NCBI GenBank assembly: GCA_002049455.2
Contig: KV918831.1
Span: forward strand, 217,349 to 281,348
DNA: 64,000 bases
Direction: 5' to 3'
Source: Porphyra umbilicalis
Taxonomy: Eukaryota > Rhodophyta > Bangiophyceae > Bangiales > Bangiaceae
Part shown: positions 42,140-52,568 of the stretch, one piece after another
Position numbering within the stretch: position 1 is the stretch's first letter
How the letters are laid out: every line of letters starts with the position of its first letter
Notes under the pieces: model-generated
Told to the model about the DNA's origin: nothing
The model's input: the letters and a program-made list of their open reading frames with translations, nothing else
Database searches by the model: none
Made by a program: the position numbers and the translations under genes

Positions 42140-43612
42140 AGTGCGAGTGCTGCGCCGACAGAGCCCCCGCAGCCTGGTGCGCCCGGCACTCCGCTGCCGT
42201 CGGCAGACCGTCTGCGGGTGCTGTGTGCCGCCCTCCGGCGTGCGGCCACGACCACGCGACCGCGCGCGCGCGCCCCGCCGACGGGGGCGACGCTGGTCGT
42301 CTCCAAAGGGGCGTACCGCGAGGCGACGGGCGCTGGTATGACCCAGCGCGCGGAAGCGGCAGCGGCGGCGGCCTGGGCGGCGACCAACCCCGACGTGTCG
42401 TGCGAGTCCCTGACAGCCGGGTGCTCCCTCAAAGTCGCGACGTGGGGCGCATGGGTGGTGGCGGCCACTGCGCGCATCGCGCGCACCTACACAGACGCCT
42501 ACCAGTCCGCGTACGGGGCGGACGTGACGTGGGAACGGTGAAAGGCGCGCCTGCACGCGCTCATCCAGCGCAACCGGTACGCGGCGGTGCTGGCGCGCCG
42601 ATTGACGGGCGGTTTGCTGCGGCGCACCGTGGACGGTACCAAGGCGGTGGTGGCCATTGGCCGGTGCAGGCCCCGCGCGGGCAGCGTCGACCTCGTGCGG
42701 CGCATGGCCAAAAATGTGCACGTCGTGTACGTTGACGAGCACAATACGAGTCGAACGTGCGCCGAGTGCGGCCACGGCTTGTGCAACACGTACGTGTCGC
42801 CCGACTCGCCGCTCGACCTGACGCCCCTCAAGGCGGCAACCAGTTACGCGCATCGCGCGTCGGCGTCGGCGGCCAAGCGCGTCTCTCCCCTCCGCAACGG
42901 CCGGCGCGCGTGACGGGGTGTGACGACCGGCAGTCCGTCGGGTCCACGCGACGGTGCTGCTGCCCAGCGCGCCAAGGAACACGCAGAGGCGGTGCGGACA
43001 CAGGTGTTGCAGGCGATTGCGGCTCACGGCAAGTGGGCGTTTGGGACCGACCCGCTGGCGCTCTGGGGAGTCAAGGTGTGCACCAGCGTTGCGTGCCCGG
43101 CGACGTACGTCGGGCGAGACACCAACGCGGCGCGCAACATGTCCAAGATTGCCATCCGGAGCATGCAGGGTCGGAGCGTCTACCCCCACATCCAGGGGTA
43201 CACAGTATCACGCGCGCCCCCCCAGGACGACCCTGTCCAGGCGGTGCGGCACGCGGCTTCGATCGAGGCGGGTACCTACGAGGCCGGCTACGGGTGGACG
43301 CGGTGTTCAGCCACGTCGTGGGAGCCCTGGCGCCGACCGGTCGTCGCCGACGCGCCGGTCGCGGAGGCGGGGACGGCCCCCACAGCAGTGGCAGTGGTGG
43401 CGCCAACGGTGCGGGTAGAGGCACTGGGTGTGGTGGCAGACGGGGCGCACGACGCAGCTGCTGCGTCGGCAAGCGGTGACCTGGCGACGATTAACGTCGG
43501 CCAGATGGCTGCTGCCAGCCCCGCGCCAGCCGTGGGGCACAGCCACTCGTCTTCGAGCCGCCTCGAGCGGGTAATCGTAGACTGTTCACCAGCTTCATCC
43601 CGTGGGGTGTGA
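42140..43612 (+). pseudogene. Fanzor (eukaryotic TnpB-like RNA-guided nuclease) pseudogene
   Basis: One frame continues across two in-frame TGA codons (42539-42541, 42911-42913) to a final stop at 43612. The order of recognisable parts matches the C-terminal half of Fanzor1/TnpB: a helical stretch starting SKGAYREATGAGMTQRAEA, a helix ending YGADVTWER, VVAIG followed by VVYVDEHNTSRTCAECG (the TSxxCxxCG zinc-ribbon start), then WGVKVCTSVACP and GRDTNAARNM at 43112-43141 (RuvC-III Asp). The RuvC-I end was not found. Both stops fit CGA to TGA, a C to T change at CpG. In intact relatives the protein is a programmable nuclease carried by transposons, guided by an RNA from the element. The Ala/Val/Ser-rich tail after about 43330 may be extension or readthrough into flank. 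This copy cannot encode a full protein without recoding. Confidence 0.75.
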
Positions 43613-44274
43613 CGCTCTAGCTTGCATCGCTGCGCATCTCGGGAAGAGGTGACTACTGGTCTGTGATTGAATGGTTTTGTAGAGCCCCGGAGCAGGTCAC
43701 AATGATCGCCGCCTGTCTGAAAGCGGTGCTACATAATTATTAAGTAAGTAGATTTGTTGACCATTGGTGCTACCTTTACGTGTTCACGCCCCCAACAGGG
43801 CGTGATTAGGGCGTGATCGGGCGTGATCGGGAGGGCGTGAAATATAAGCCTACTCGCGACCCATATTCCCTTACAAACGATTCTCTTATAACGAGAACGT
43901 ACTGTACAGTCAGTCTCCGTCCAAATCCCGCACGGACCATGTCCCGATCGTGCGAGGGGCTGTCAAAGTTCGATCGAAAAGTGGCCATGATCGTGCAATC
44001 AGGGATTTTGTAAGCCAAAACGTGGCGATTATACTGCTACGTGTTGAGACTGATTGTACTGCACCGCCCTACCGGAAATGTTTTGCTCTCCCTATGAACT
44101 GTGGTGACTCATGCCCCGGGTTGGGAGCTATGATATACGCACGCCCCTCCCTGCGATCCCGCCGCCCTGCATCGATGCACACGCTCGTCGCTCTCCCCCC
44201 ACCCGCTCCCCCCTGCTCTTCCCTTTCCCCCCCCTCCCCCCCCTCCCCCCCTCCCTCCCCTCGCGGCTTGCGCC
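43613..44274. promoter_or_regulatory. upstream region of HMA gene with GGGCGTGA cluster and TATA-like box
   Basis: Four GGGCGTGA boxes at 43798, 43809, 43819 and 43833 are followed by ATATAAG at 43842-43848. The start codon at 44275 is about 430 bp away, and the last 110 bp before it are a C/T tract (44200-44268). The cluster could be the promoter of the HMA gene with a long leader or an upstream intron, or it could serve an unseen transcript. The rest of the stretch holds no gene. Confidence 0.35.
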
Positions 44275-44775
44275 ATGGCGCTCCCTAAGGTCGTCTGCCT
44301 GGACGTCCACGGCATGACGTGCGGCTCGTGCGTGCGTGGCGTCACGACCGCCCTCGAGGGCGTCCCCGGCGTGGCGTCGGCGTCTGTGCGCCTGGACGGG
44401 GGCACCGCCGCCGGCGCTGGCGCCGCCACCGTCACGCCCGCCGCGGGCGCCACCGTCTCGCCGGCGGCGCTGGTGGCGGCGGTGGCGACGGCGGGCATGC
44501 GCGCCGTCGTGGTCCCCGACGGCGGCGCCGCCGCGGGCAGTGTCGTTGACCTGCACGTCGGCGGCATGACGTGCGGGGGGTGCGTGCGCTCCATCACAGA
44601 CGTGTTGACCGCCCTCGACGGCGTCACGTCGGCGGAGGTTTCGCTCGAGGCGAAGCGCGCGACGGTCACCCTCGCGTCCCCGGGCGCGGTGACGGTCGAC
44701 GCGCTCGTTGCGGCGGTCGTCGGTGCGGGCAAGGAGGCGTCCCCGTGGGTGGGCGGTGGCGTCGGCAAGGCGTAG
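44275..44775 (+). CDS. tandem double-HMA heavy-metal-binding protein
   Basis: 166 residues from ATG 44275 in a good context (GCGCCATGG). Two heavy-metal-associated (HMA) domains each carry the metal-binding GMTCxxC loop: GMTCGSC with Cys16/Cys19 and GMTCGGC with Cys100/Cys103. Both show the usual pattern of Val-rich strand, loop, helix, strand and a second helix (VDALVAAVVGAG). HMA domains bind Cu(I) and related soft metals and pass them between copper chaperones and P-type ATPases. No ATPase part follows before the stop and no transmembrane segment is present, so it is a soluble chaperone-like protein. The Ala/Gly inserts in domain 1 are longer than typical. It is a single exon, unless a leader intron exists. 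Confidence 0.85.
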   Translation: MALPKVVCLDVHGMTCGSCVRGVTTALEGVPGVASASVRLDGGTAAGAGAATVTPAAGATVSPAALVAAVATAGMRAVVVPDGGAAAGSVVDLHVGGMTCGGCVRSITDVLTALDGVTSAEVSLEAKRATVTLASPGAVTVDALVAAVVGAGKEASPWVGGGVGKA

Positions 44776-47700
44776 AGGCTGTGGACGCCGGTGCGGCGGT
44801 CGCGGGCGGGCACGGAACGGGCGGGGCGCCGCTCGGCGGCGGGCACCCCCCTCCCCCTCCTCCCTCAGGCCCGTTGCCAGCGGGGCTTCGGTAAACGCCA
44901 CCGCCCCCACTGCCGTGCCGGCAGCGGTGCAGTGCGGGGGTGGCGGCGCCACGTGCGCATTCTGCAGGCGCGCCTTGTGGGGGTGCACGTGCCCCAGGGC
45001 CGCCCCGTCGGCTTGCGTCGCCGCCGCCGCCGTGAATGGCGGGGCTGATAAAGTTGCTCATCCGGCTCCCTCTTTTAGTGCAATCCCGCCCACTGACGCT
45101 GCTGTGCATTGTGCGTCCCCTCTCTCTCTCTCCCCCCCCCCCCGGGTCCACCTCTCAGTCGACACCCCCACCCCGTTCCGCGGCCGTGCCGCCACAGGAC
45201 CCATCGGCCGCCACCCAGCCGGGCGGCCCATCTGGCGGCGCGGCCCAAACGGCGCCACCCCGCCGCCCCCCGCCGGCCGACCCTGTCGACGCAGACGCTG
45301 GCGGCGTCCCCCCCCCAAGCCGCGCGGCCCCCACCGCCGCCAGCGGGGCGTGGCATGGCCGCCGCCGCCGCCGCCGCCGCCGCCGCAGCGTCAGACGGTG
45401 GCACGGCGGCGGGGGCGCCGCCGCCGGCCGCCGCCGCACCCGCCGCCGCCACCGCCGCCACCCCCACCACCGCCCCAGCCGCTGCGCGCGGCAACGGCAG
45501 CGCCGTAGCGTGGCGCCGCGCGCGTCGACCGACGCGTCTGCCGCCGGTTGGTGGGGCCTCCCCAGGCGCGTGCGTCGGCGCGCGTGCGGCACTCCCCCAC
45601 CGCGCTCCGCCCTTGGTCGGCGGTGGCGGCGGCGGCGGCGGTGGCGGCGGCGGTGGCGGCGGCGGCGGCGGTGGCGGCGGCGGTGGCGGCGGCGGCGGTG
45701 GGCCACCCCCCCCCCGTTGCCCCTCCCCCCCTCCCCACCGCCCGCGTGGCGACTGGCGGGCGGCCCCGTGGCGCCGGCGGCGATCGCGGGGCGCCGCCGT
45801 CGCGACCGGCGGCGGCGCCCGTCGACGTGCCGCCACGGGGGCGGGGGGGCGCGCGCGCGCTCCCGCCGCCGTCGGTGGTGCCGCCGGCGTGGCACACGCT
45901 GCCGCGCGCCGCGCGTCGAGCCGCGGCGGCGACCGCGCGTGGCACGGGGGCAGGCGGGGCGCCCCCCCCCCCGCCCCCAGAGGCGCCCCCCGACGGCCCC
46001 CGACAGCGCCGGCGGGAGGGGACACCGCGTCTCGCCGCCGGTTGTCCGCGGGACCGCCGCCGTCGGCACGGTGCCCCGACCCCCCCCCCATACCGCGGCG
46101 GGGGGGCCCCCCCGGCGGTCGTCTGGCGCGCCGCCCCCGCCGCCGCCCCCCGCCGCCGCGGGGTGGGCGCGTGCCCAGGGGCGGGCCCGCCGCCGCCGTC
46201 GACGCCGGCGGCGCCCCCACTGCCGTCCCCGACTGCTCCGGCGGCGGCGCCCCCCCCCCTGCCTCCCCCTCCACCGCCGCCCGTCGGCGGCGGCGGCGGC
46301 GGGGCGGTCCACCCTCGCCCCCCGCCGGCGGTCGCGTCGCCGGCGGTCGCGTCGCCGGCGGCGCCGTAGCGGCGTGGGGGGAGCCCCCACGCCCCCCGCC
46401 GGCGGCGAGGCGGGACGCCGCCCCGCCGCCCTCGCCCCACGTCTGCCGCCGCGTCTGCAACCGCCACTGCCGGCGGCGCGGCGGCCGGCGGCGGCGCGGC
46501 GGCCGGCGGCGGCGCAGTGCCCTCGTGGGGGTAGCCGCCCCGCCTGCCCCGGCCACGCTGCCGACGCGGGCGCGTTGGACGGGCGGCCGCGCCGCCGCGG
46601 CCGCGGCGGCGGGGTCGACCCAACCCCCCCCCCCCCCGACCCCGCGTCGGCGGTGAGCGGCAGCACACCGCGTCGGCGGGGCACACCCCCCCCGTCGGGC
46701 CCCGTGCCGCCCGTCGCTGGCCACCGTCGGGCACGGGGCGTGGCGGCGTCGCCGTTGCGCCGGCGGGGGGCGGCGGGGGGGCACGCCGCCGCGGCGCCGC
46801 GCGGGGGTTTGGGGGGCGTTGGTCTTGGGGAGGGGCGGGCGACGGGGGGGGCGCCCGCCCGAGCGCCGCGTGCGTGGTGTAGGGGGGGCGGTTGGCGGCG
46901 GGGTCGGCAGCGCGGCATGGCTATGGACCGTCCCCCTGTGGGCGTTGCGCGCTGCCGGTGGCGTTGCGCGTCGCGCTGGCGGCTGTTGCGCGACGCGGCA
47001 GCGGCACACGAGCGAGGCGCACAACAACAGGAGGACACCCACGGTCCGTCTCCTTCCCCCCCCCCCCCCCCTCTTCCCCCGCTCAACTGAATCGGGGACC
47101 TCCAGTACTGTCCGCACGCGCACCAGGCAGCGCCCACAAGGCGAGCGCACCGACAAGCTACCAAGCAGCCGCCCGTCTGGCCGCCGCCCCCACGGGGGCA
47201 GCAGCGCGGGGTGACCGCCGTGGCGCACCAAGTTGGTGCGACCAACACCCCCCGCGCACAGCCGCCACGGCCGCGTCGGCACCGCGCGCGTGTGGCACCG
47301 CGGCCGATCGGCCGGCGCGAGCCGCGCGCGCTGCCGGCGCGTCGCGGCGGGGCGCCCCGACCGGCGGGCGCCCACCCCCGCCGCCGCCACCGCCGCCGGG
47401 GCGCGGTGCCGCCGCTGCGCCCCCCAACCAACCGCCGCTGGCGGCGCGCACGCCGGCAGTGGCGTGGGGGAGAAAGATCGAGAGAAAAAATAAAAAGAAA
47501 TACGACGCCCCCAACCCCCACCCCGTGGTCGGCGGCGCGCGGCAGCGGCGCCACCCCCACCGGCGGCCGGCACACCACCCCCCGGGCGCGGTGCGGGGTG
47601 GCCTCCCCCCCCCCACCCCCCCCCCCCCCGGCACCGCTCACGGCGGCACGTGCGGCTGAAAAGCGGGGTATTGGCGACGCGACGCGCCCGCCGCACCGCC

Positions 47701-48780
47701 GCGTAGATGCCGGGGGGGACACCGCGGCAGCAGCCACCCACAGCGGCGCCGCGGGCGGCGCGTCGGCCGCGCCCCGCAGCGAGCCCCCCCCCGCCGCTGC
47801 CGCCGCCGTCGCCGCCGCCGCTCCCACCGCCGTGGGCGGCGCCGGGGCCGGCAGCGGTGGCCGCCCGCCGCGCCGTCACCCCGGCGCCGCCGGCGTTTGC
47901 CAAAAACAGGAGGGGTGGTGAGGGATGGCCGCGCCGTTGCCGCGGCTGCAACGGCGCCGCCCGCGCAGGCGACGGGCGGGTGCCGCGGAGCCGCTGCTGC
48001 GGTCGGCGGGGGGCGGGTGCACGACTGGACCCCGCTGCCCGTGACGGGCGTCTGGCAGCAAGGGGAGGGGGCCGTGGCGGGCGACGGCGGCGTCGTCACC
48101 ACCGCTGCTAACGGGGCGGCGGGGGGTGGCCGCCGCCGCCGGCCGAGCGCGGCGGGGCGGCGGCCGGCGGCGGCGCGGCGCGCGTCAGTGGCGGCGGCGG
48201 CGGCGATGGGCCGCCGCCCCCGTGCCCGCGGGGGCCCGCCCCGGCGGGCGGTCGGCGCGTCACGGCGCCTGCCGTCGCGTCGCGCGGCGGCGCCGGGGCG
48301 GCGCAGGGGCTGGCGTCGGCGGGTGCCCCCGCGGCGTCGCCGGCGGCGCCGCCGCCGGTGCACGCGGCGCTGTGGCGCCGCCAGACGCGCGCGGCGCCGA
48401 CGCGTGGCGGCGGGGGGGTTTCGGACTGTCCACCGCCTGCGCACGCCGCCACGTCGGCCGCCGCTGCCGCTGCCGCCGCCGCGGATGAGCTTGGCCGTCG
48501 CGGCCGTCAGCACGTTGGCGCTGGCAGAAGGGGTCAGCCCGATCATGGTAGGGGGGGGGGGGGGGGGAAAGGGAGACAATCACGCCACGGCCATGGCCCA
48601 AGATGTTCTATCTTATGCAGACAGAGGCAGCTCGAGTCCGACTCTGGGTGGCGGCGGCAGCCTGGCCACGCTTCCTCCCCCACCGTCCCCCCCCCCCCCC
48701 GCTCTCCCCTCCGCACTCACACACGCTCGTTTCACGATGGCAGCCGTGACCGTACCCGGGGCATCTGGAAGAGGGACCGC
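44776..48780. other. second extreme GC island without supported genes
   Basis: About 4 kb of near-pure G/C with (GGC)n/(GGT)n blocks at about 45618-45700 and long C or G runs. Open frames of up to 900 codons lie on both strands simultaneously. Frames show no consistent domain or codon signal, so no gene is called. Like the first island, it ends at the 3' side of a copy of the secreted-protein gene. Confidence 0.6.
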
Positions 48781-49016
48781 CCTTGACCGCGGCCGGGGTG
48801 AGCGGCGCTGTGGCCCGTAGGCCTCTTTGCGGGTTCGTCTCGCGGCCGCCCCTTTCAGCTGACGACAGCGCCGCGGGCGGGTGGCGCCACAAAAGAAGAA
48901 AATGAAAGGGAAAAAAACAACGCTTGGACTCGACTATGTACATGCAAACACCCCGGGCTGCCTACAACACAGTTTGTGTTTGCCGCGCTTCGTTTGGCGT
49001 GCATCCGTCAATGCGC

Positions 49017-49445
49017 CTATTGGAGACCCGCCAGCTGCTGGGTCACGGGCACCAGCTGCGGCTGGCCCGCCTGGGTCAGCCCCGAGACCAGCTGGACGCC
49101 GCCATTGTTGCCCTCCTTCTTCTCCTTCTTGACGTCCACGTTGATCTTGACGTTGACCTCCTTGTCGTCGCCCTTCTTGTGCCCGTACTCGGGGTTCTCC
49201 TCCTCCTCCTTTTCAATGTCCACGTTGATCTCCACATTGACCTTCTTGTCGTCCCCGCGCTTGTTGCCAAAGCTCGTGACCATGTTGCGGGGCACCACCA
49301 CCACCTGGGAGCCGCCACCGACCGCCTGGCGGGCGACAGCGTCCACCGATGCCGCCGCACGCGTGGGGGCCGCGGTGGCGCCCTGGGCGACCGCCACCAA
49401 CGCAAGGGCGGCCGCGGCGACCGACACGATGGTCTTGAAAGCCAT
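49017..49445 (-). CDS. small secreted protein with charged repeats, copy B
   Basis: 142 residues from ATG 49445. Same architecture as the gene at 17929-18387: signal peptide (MAFKTIVSVAAAALALVAV), GGGSQVVVVPRN segment, two charged GDDKxVNVxINV repeats and a VPVTQQLAGLQ end. It is ten residues shorter because it carries one instead of two GGGSQ units. Differences from copy A are mostly conservative (Glu/Asp, Ala/Val), and the frame is intact. The 3' flank (TTTGTGTTTGCCGCGCTTCG) is also shared. Function unknown. Confidence 0.8.
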   Translation of the reverse strand: MAFKTIVSVAAAALALVAVAQGATAAPTRAAASVDAVARQAVGGGSQVVVVPRNMVTSFGNKRGDDKKVNVEINVDIEKEEEENPEYGHKKGDDKEVNVKINVDVKKEKKEGNNGGVQLVSGLTQAGQPQLVPVTQQLAGLQ

Positions 49446-50640
49446 GGCGAGCGAGGCGTGAACGGAGAGAGAAGGGGGGAAGGGGAGGTGCGGGAGCAAA
49501 GGGGAGGCGGGCGGATGGGGATGGGGAGGAAGAAGTAGGCGAGGAGAGAGCAGAGGGTGGTGGGGGTGGGGTGGGTGGGGCGTGTAGCGAGGGTGAGGAC
49601 AGCGGAGTGAAGGAGGCTGTTGATGCGATGGGCTGCCTCGGTCTCACCCCCAGACCGACGCGGGCCCCCCTTTTACGTCCAAGCGGCGGTCCAGCGGGGG
49701 CACCACCGCACCGACCCGGTGGCACAGTGGCAAGCACCCTCGCTGCGAGGCACCTGTCCACGGCCCCGCGGCCGCGGGGCGGCAGCGGGGGGCGACGCGA
49801 CAGCCCGAGTTTCTCCCCCCCCCCCCTTCCCCCATGCCTTCCCATCAGTACACGGTGGGCTGTCCCTTCCGGCCCCCTCTTTGGTGGGCGCCGCCCCCCT
49901 CTTTGGTGGGCGCTGCCCCCCCCCCCCCCCCCCGCGTGCCGCCTCCCGCACTTCCACCCTGGCGCTCACACACGGACGGGGGCACCCCGCCCCCACGAGC
50001 CCCCCCGCCTCGCGACCTGCCCGCTGCCGGCCCGCCCAATGTTAACAGTTGAAGGGGACACGCGGGTGTCGTGGCGGGCGCCGGGGGTGTCAACACCGTG
50101 CGCGTCTGACGTGGAGGGGGAGGGGTACAGCGCACGCGGGCCGGGTTTAGCAAAGACGGGGGGGGGGGGGTCCGCGGGGGCGCGCCTGATACGGGGCGGC
50201 AGGTGTGAGCGCGGTGGGGGGAGCGCGGGGCTGAGCCGCAGCGAGGCAGGCACAGCTGACGACGGGGCTCTGCCGACGCCGGGGGGGTCCCGCGGCACCA
50301 CGCGGCCGCCCCTCCCCCTGACAAGCCCTCCCGACCCTCAACCTCCCACGCGGTGCCACGCGCACCCCCGCCACTCTCACCGTGCAGGTGCGCCGCCCAA
50401 CGTAGGATAATCTCCACGCCGCCCGCGTCGGCTGCGGCACCGGGGCCCGAGGCGGCGGCGCCCCGTTTCGCACGCAACGGGCGGGCCCGTGGCGGCCCGC
50501 CCCGTTTCAGCACGACACGGGGCGGCGCAGCGGCGCGTTGATCGATCCACGGAATCGATCCCCGCCCCGCTGCGGGTCATTTGGTGGCGGGATTTCGGGC
50601 CGACAAACAGTCCATCCGAGCGCCGCCGCCGGATGGCGCC
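49446..50640. promoter_or_regulatory. 5' flank of the secreted-protein gene, copy B
   Basis: Aligns with 18388-19465. Long C and G homopolymers differ in length between the copies, while short blocks such as TGTCGTGGCGGGCGC and GTGGCGGGATTT are kept. No separate gene is supported. Confidence 0.4.
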
Positions 50641-50713
50641 CTCGCGGCGCGCCGCGAGCCGGCGCCAGCCGGTGCATCAAACACAATACATAATATGGAC
50701 GGAACGACAATAT

Positions 50714-50836
50714 TATTGTCGTTCCGCCAAAAAGTGGAGAGTCCAGGCCTGTCAAAGAGGCGCTTTTGTGCGTTTGATTGGCCCAAACGTCGATCCGCCT
50801 GTCTGGGACTGTCGAGCTTTTGGCGCAACGACCATA
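50714..50836. mobile_element. 123-bp MITE with ~31-bp terminal inverted repeats
   Basis: The left end TATTGTCGTTCCGCCAAAA and the right end, reverse-complemented, TATGGTCGTTGCGCCAAAA match over about 31 bp with several substitutions. TA at both tips suggests a TA target duplication. The left end also forms a 12-bp palindrome with the sequence just outside it (50700-50711/50715-50726). Copy A of the surrounding duplication lacks it. Confidence 0.7.
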
Positions 50837-51205
50837 CAGTACAGTGTACAGTTGTGGAGTGAGGCGGGTAGAGAGGCGGGCGAGCCCACTGGCGACTGTC
50901 GGCGGCTCCAGCAGCGTCCACGACGCAGCAGCAAGCGTTGATGCCGTGGAAGTACATACGGCGTAGCGCACGCCGGCACCGCCCCCGCTGCAATCGCCGC
51001 TGGAGCACGGCCAATAGGAGCGAGGGCGCCACTCGACGACGCCACACCGCCCCGCCGCCGCACGCAGGCACCCCAAAAGGTCCACGCCGAGGCCTAGAAA
51101 CGCATGCAACGCAGCTACGCGGTCCGTGTCACCGCCCCCCCCACGTATTCGCTATGTCGGCAGCGGGGAGAAGCGGGCGCTAGCCCCCACACAGCATCCG
51201 CCGAC

Positions 51206-51258
51206 ACGTCAGCTTACCTCGGCGGCCCGCAGGCGTCGTTCCCGGGGCAGGCTGACGT
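51206..51258. other. hairpin in duplicated block, copy B
   Basis: The outer stem ACGTCAGC (51206-51213) pairs with GCTGACGT (51251-51258). Further inward, TTACCTCGG opposes CCGGGGCAG with two G-T wobbles and one mismatch. It corresponds to the 18-bp hairpin at 21354-21399. Confidence 0.4.
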
Positions 51259-51290
51259 GTTGATACTGGTCCGGAGAGGAGAAAAGAAGG

Positions 51291-52568
51291 AGGGCAGAAG
51301 GACCGCCAAGGCCATTTCCTTACGGCGCTATCAGACGCCTGACGGCGGGTGCATAAATGGGCGCGAGGGGGGGCGCACGGGCTGGCTCGAGGAGCATACA
51401 GGGGGGTCTTCTTCCGGTATCGTCGCGGACGCCGGATAGCGGGGCGAGCCCGGAATGGCCGCTCCGCAGTGCCTGATAAGGAGAGGGGCTTGGCGGGGAA
51501 TCGCCCATCCAAGCCCAGCCTCAAGACAGCGGCCTTGCCTGATACAGTGCGTTACATACCAGGAGGATGGCTCCAGGCGACGAGGGCACACAACCAGAGA
51601 CGCCAGCGCGTTGGTCGTGGCTGGGTACAGTACCACTTGCTTTCCCGGAGAAGATTCCGGCGCAGATTTAGGCGCGACCACGGGTGTCAGCATTTGGTTT
51701 GGTTTGGTTTTTTGTTTAGGGATTCAATCTGATTCACTAGAAAGCTGGAGCTTTCTAGTCGAATCTAATATGCCAAAAGCGAGCATTTGATGCGAGTTGT
51801 CCGGGGTATGGCACTTCTCCCAAAAATGACCCCACCTCTGTGCAGGCTGTGGTGGGGGACAAACGTTTGGAAACGTTCTGTAAGGCAGGGAGGGGCCAAT
51901 AGGAGGCGGAGGTTCTGTGCCCCGATAGAAAACTCGAGCCCCAGCGACCTTGTCGCGCGATTGACTCATACTGCCCGCAGCCATGCACGGAAGCGCCTCC
52001 TCTGCCACAGGTCCGCAATCTACGGCAGGACGCCGTGTTGGAGGCCAGTGGCAGGAGATCGTGTCCGATGTGTGTCGTCGTCGTCGTCGCTGCTGTCCCG
52101 CTGGACCGTGGTCCCCGCGCCTCTCTCGCGCTCCCCTCCTCCCCCTCCCGCCGTGCCGCCCGGCAGGCTCCCGTTGTGGCGTGTCTTTTTGCTCAAGGTG
52201 GCCGGCGCTCGTGGCTGTCCAGTCGCTCCACGACGCGCGGCGAGTGCGTCAAGCCACGCTGTTCCAACGGCGGGCTTCCTTTTCCCCCGGCGGTGGCGCG
52301 ACGACTCCCTTTGCTGTTCCACCGGCTTTGCGCCTGCGGCGGCGCTCCGCCGGCAGCGGCGGGTGGCGGTGGTCGTGCTCCTCCACCACCGGCGGCGGTC
52401 TGAGGCTGTGGCCGTACCGGTCGGCATTCGACTTTGACCGGCGGTGGCGGGCGACTGCGGTCGCGCTCCCCCACCGGCGCCCGTGAGCGGCTGTGACTCT
52501 ACTGGCTGGCTGGCGTCGCATGTTTTAGGACGGGACGACGGAGTCTTCTGTTGCTCCTTGCTCCTGTC
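51291..52568. other. intergenic with a 10-bp hairpin
   Basis: No gene is supported. A perfect stem ACTAGAAAGC/GCTTTCTAGT with a TGGA loop lies at 51736-51759 and extends, with a bulge, to GATTC/GAATC. The last few hundred bases should hold the promoter of the gene at 52569. Confidence 0.4.

Larger units (their letters stand above)
48780..51290. repeat. segmental duplication, copy B
   Basis: Direct-orientation counterpart of 17700-21430. It contains the second secreted-protein gene, its flanks and the hairpin block. It lacks the palindromic MITE and the E elements but has its own 123-bp MITE at 50714-50836, absent from copy A. Confidence 0.8.

Noticed and set aside
45036-47951. Open frames of up to 958 codons in the second GC island
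   Set aside because: Same reason: simultaneous open frames on both strands with simple composition and no domain.
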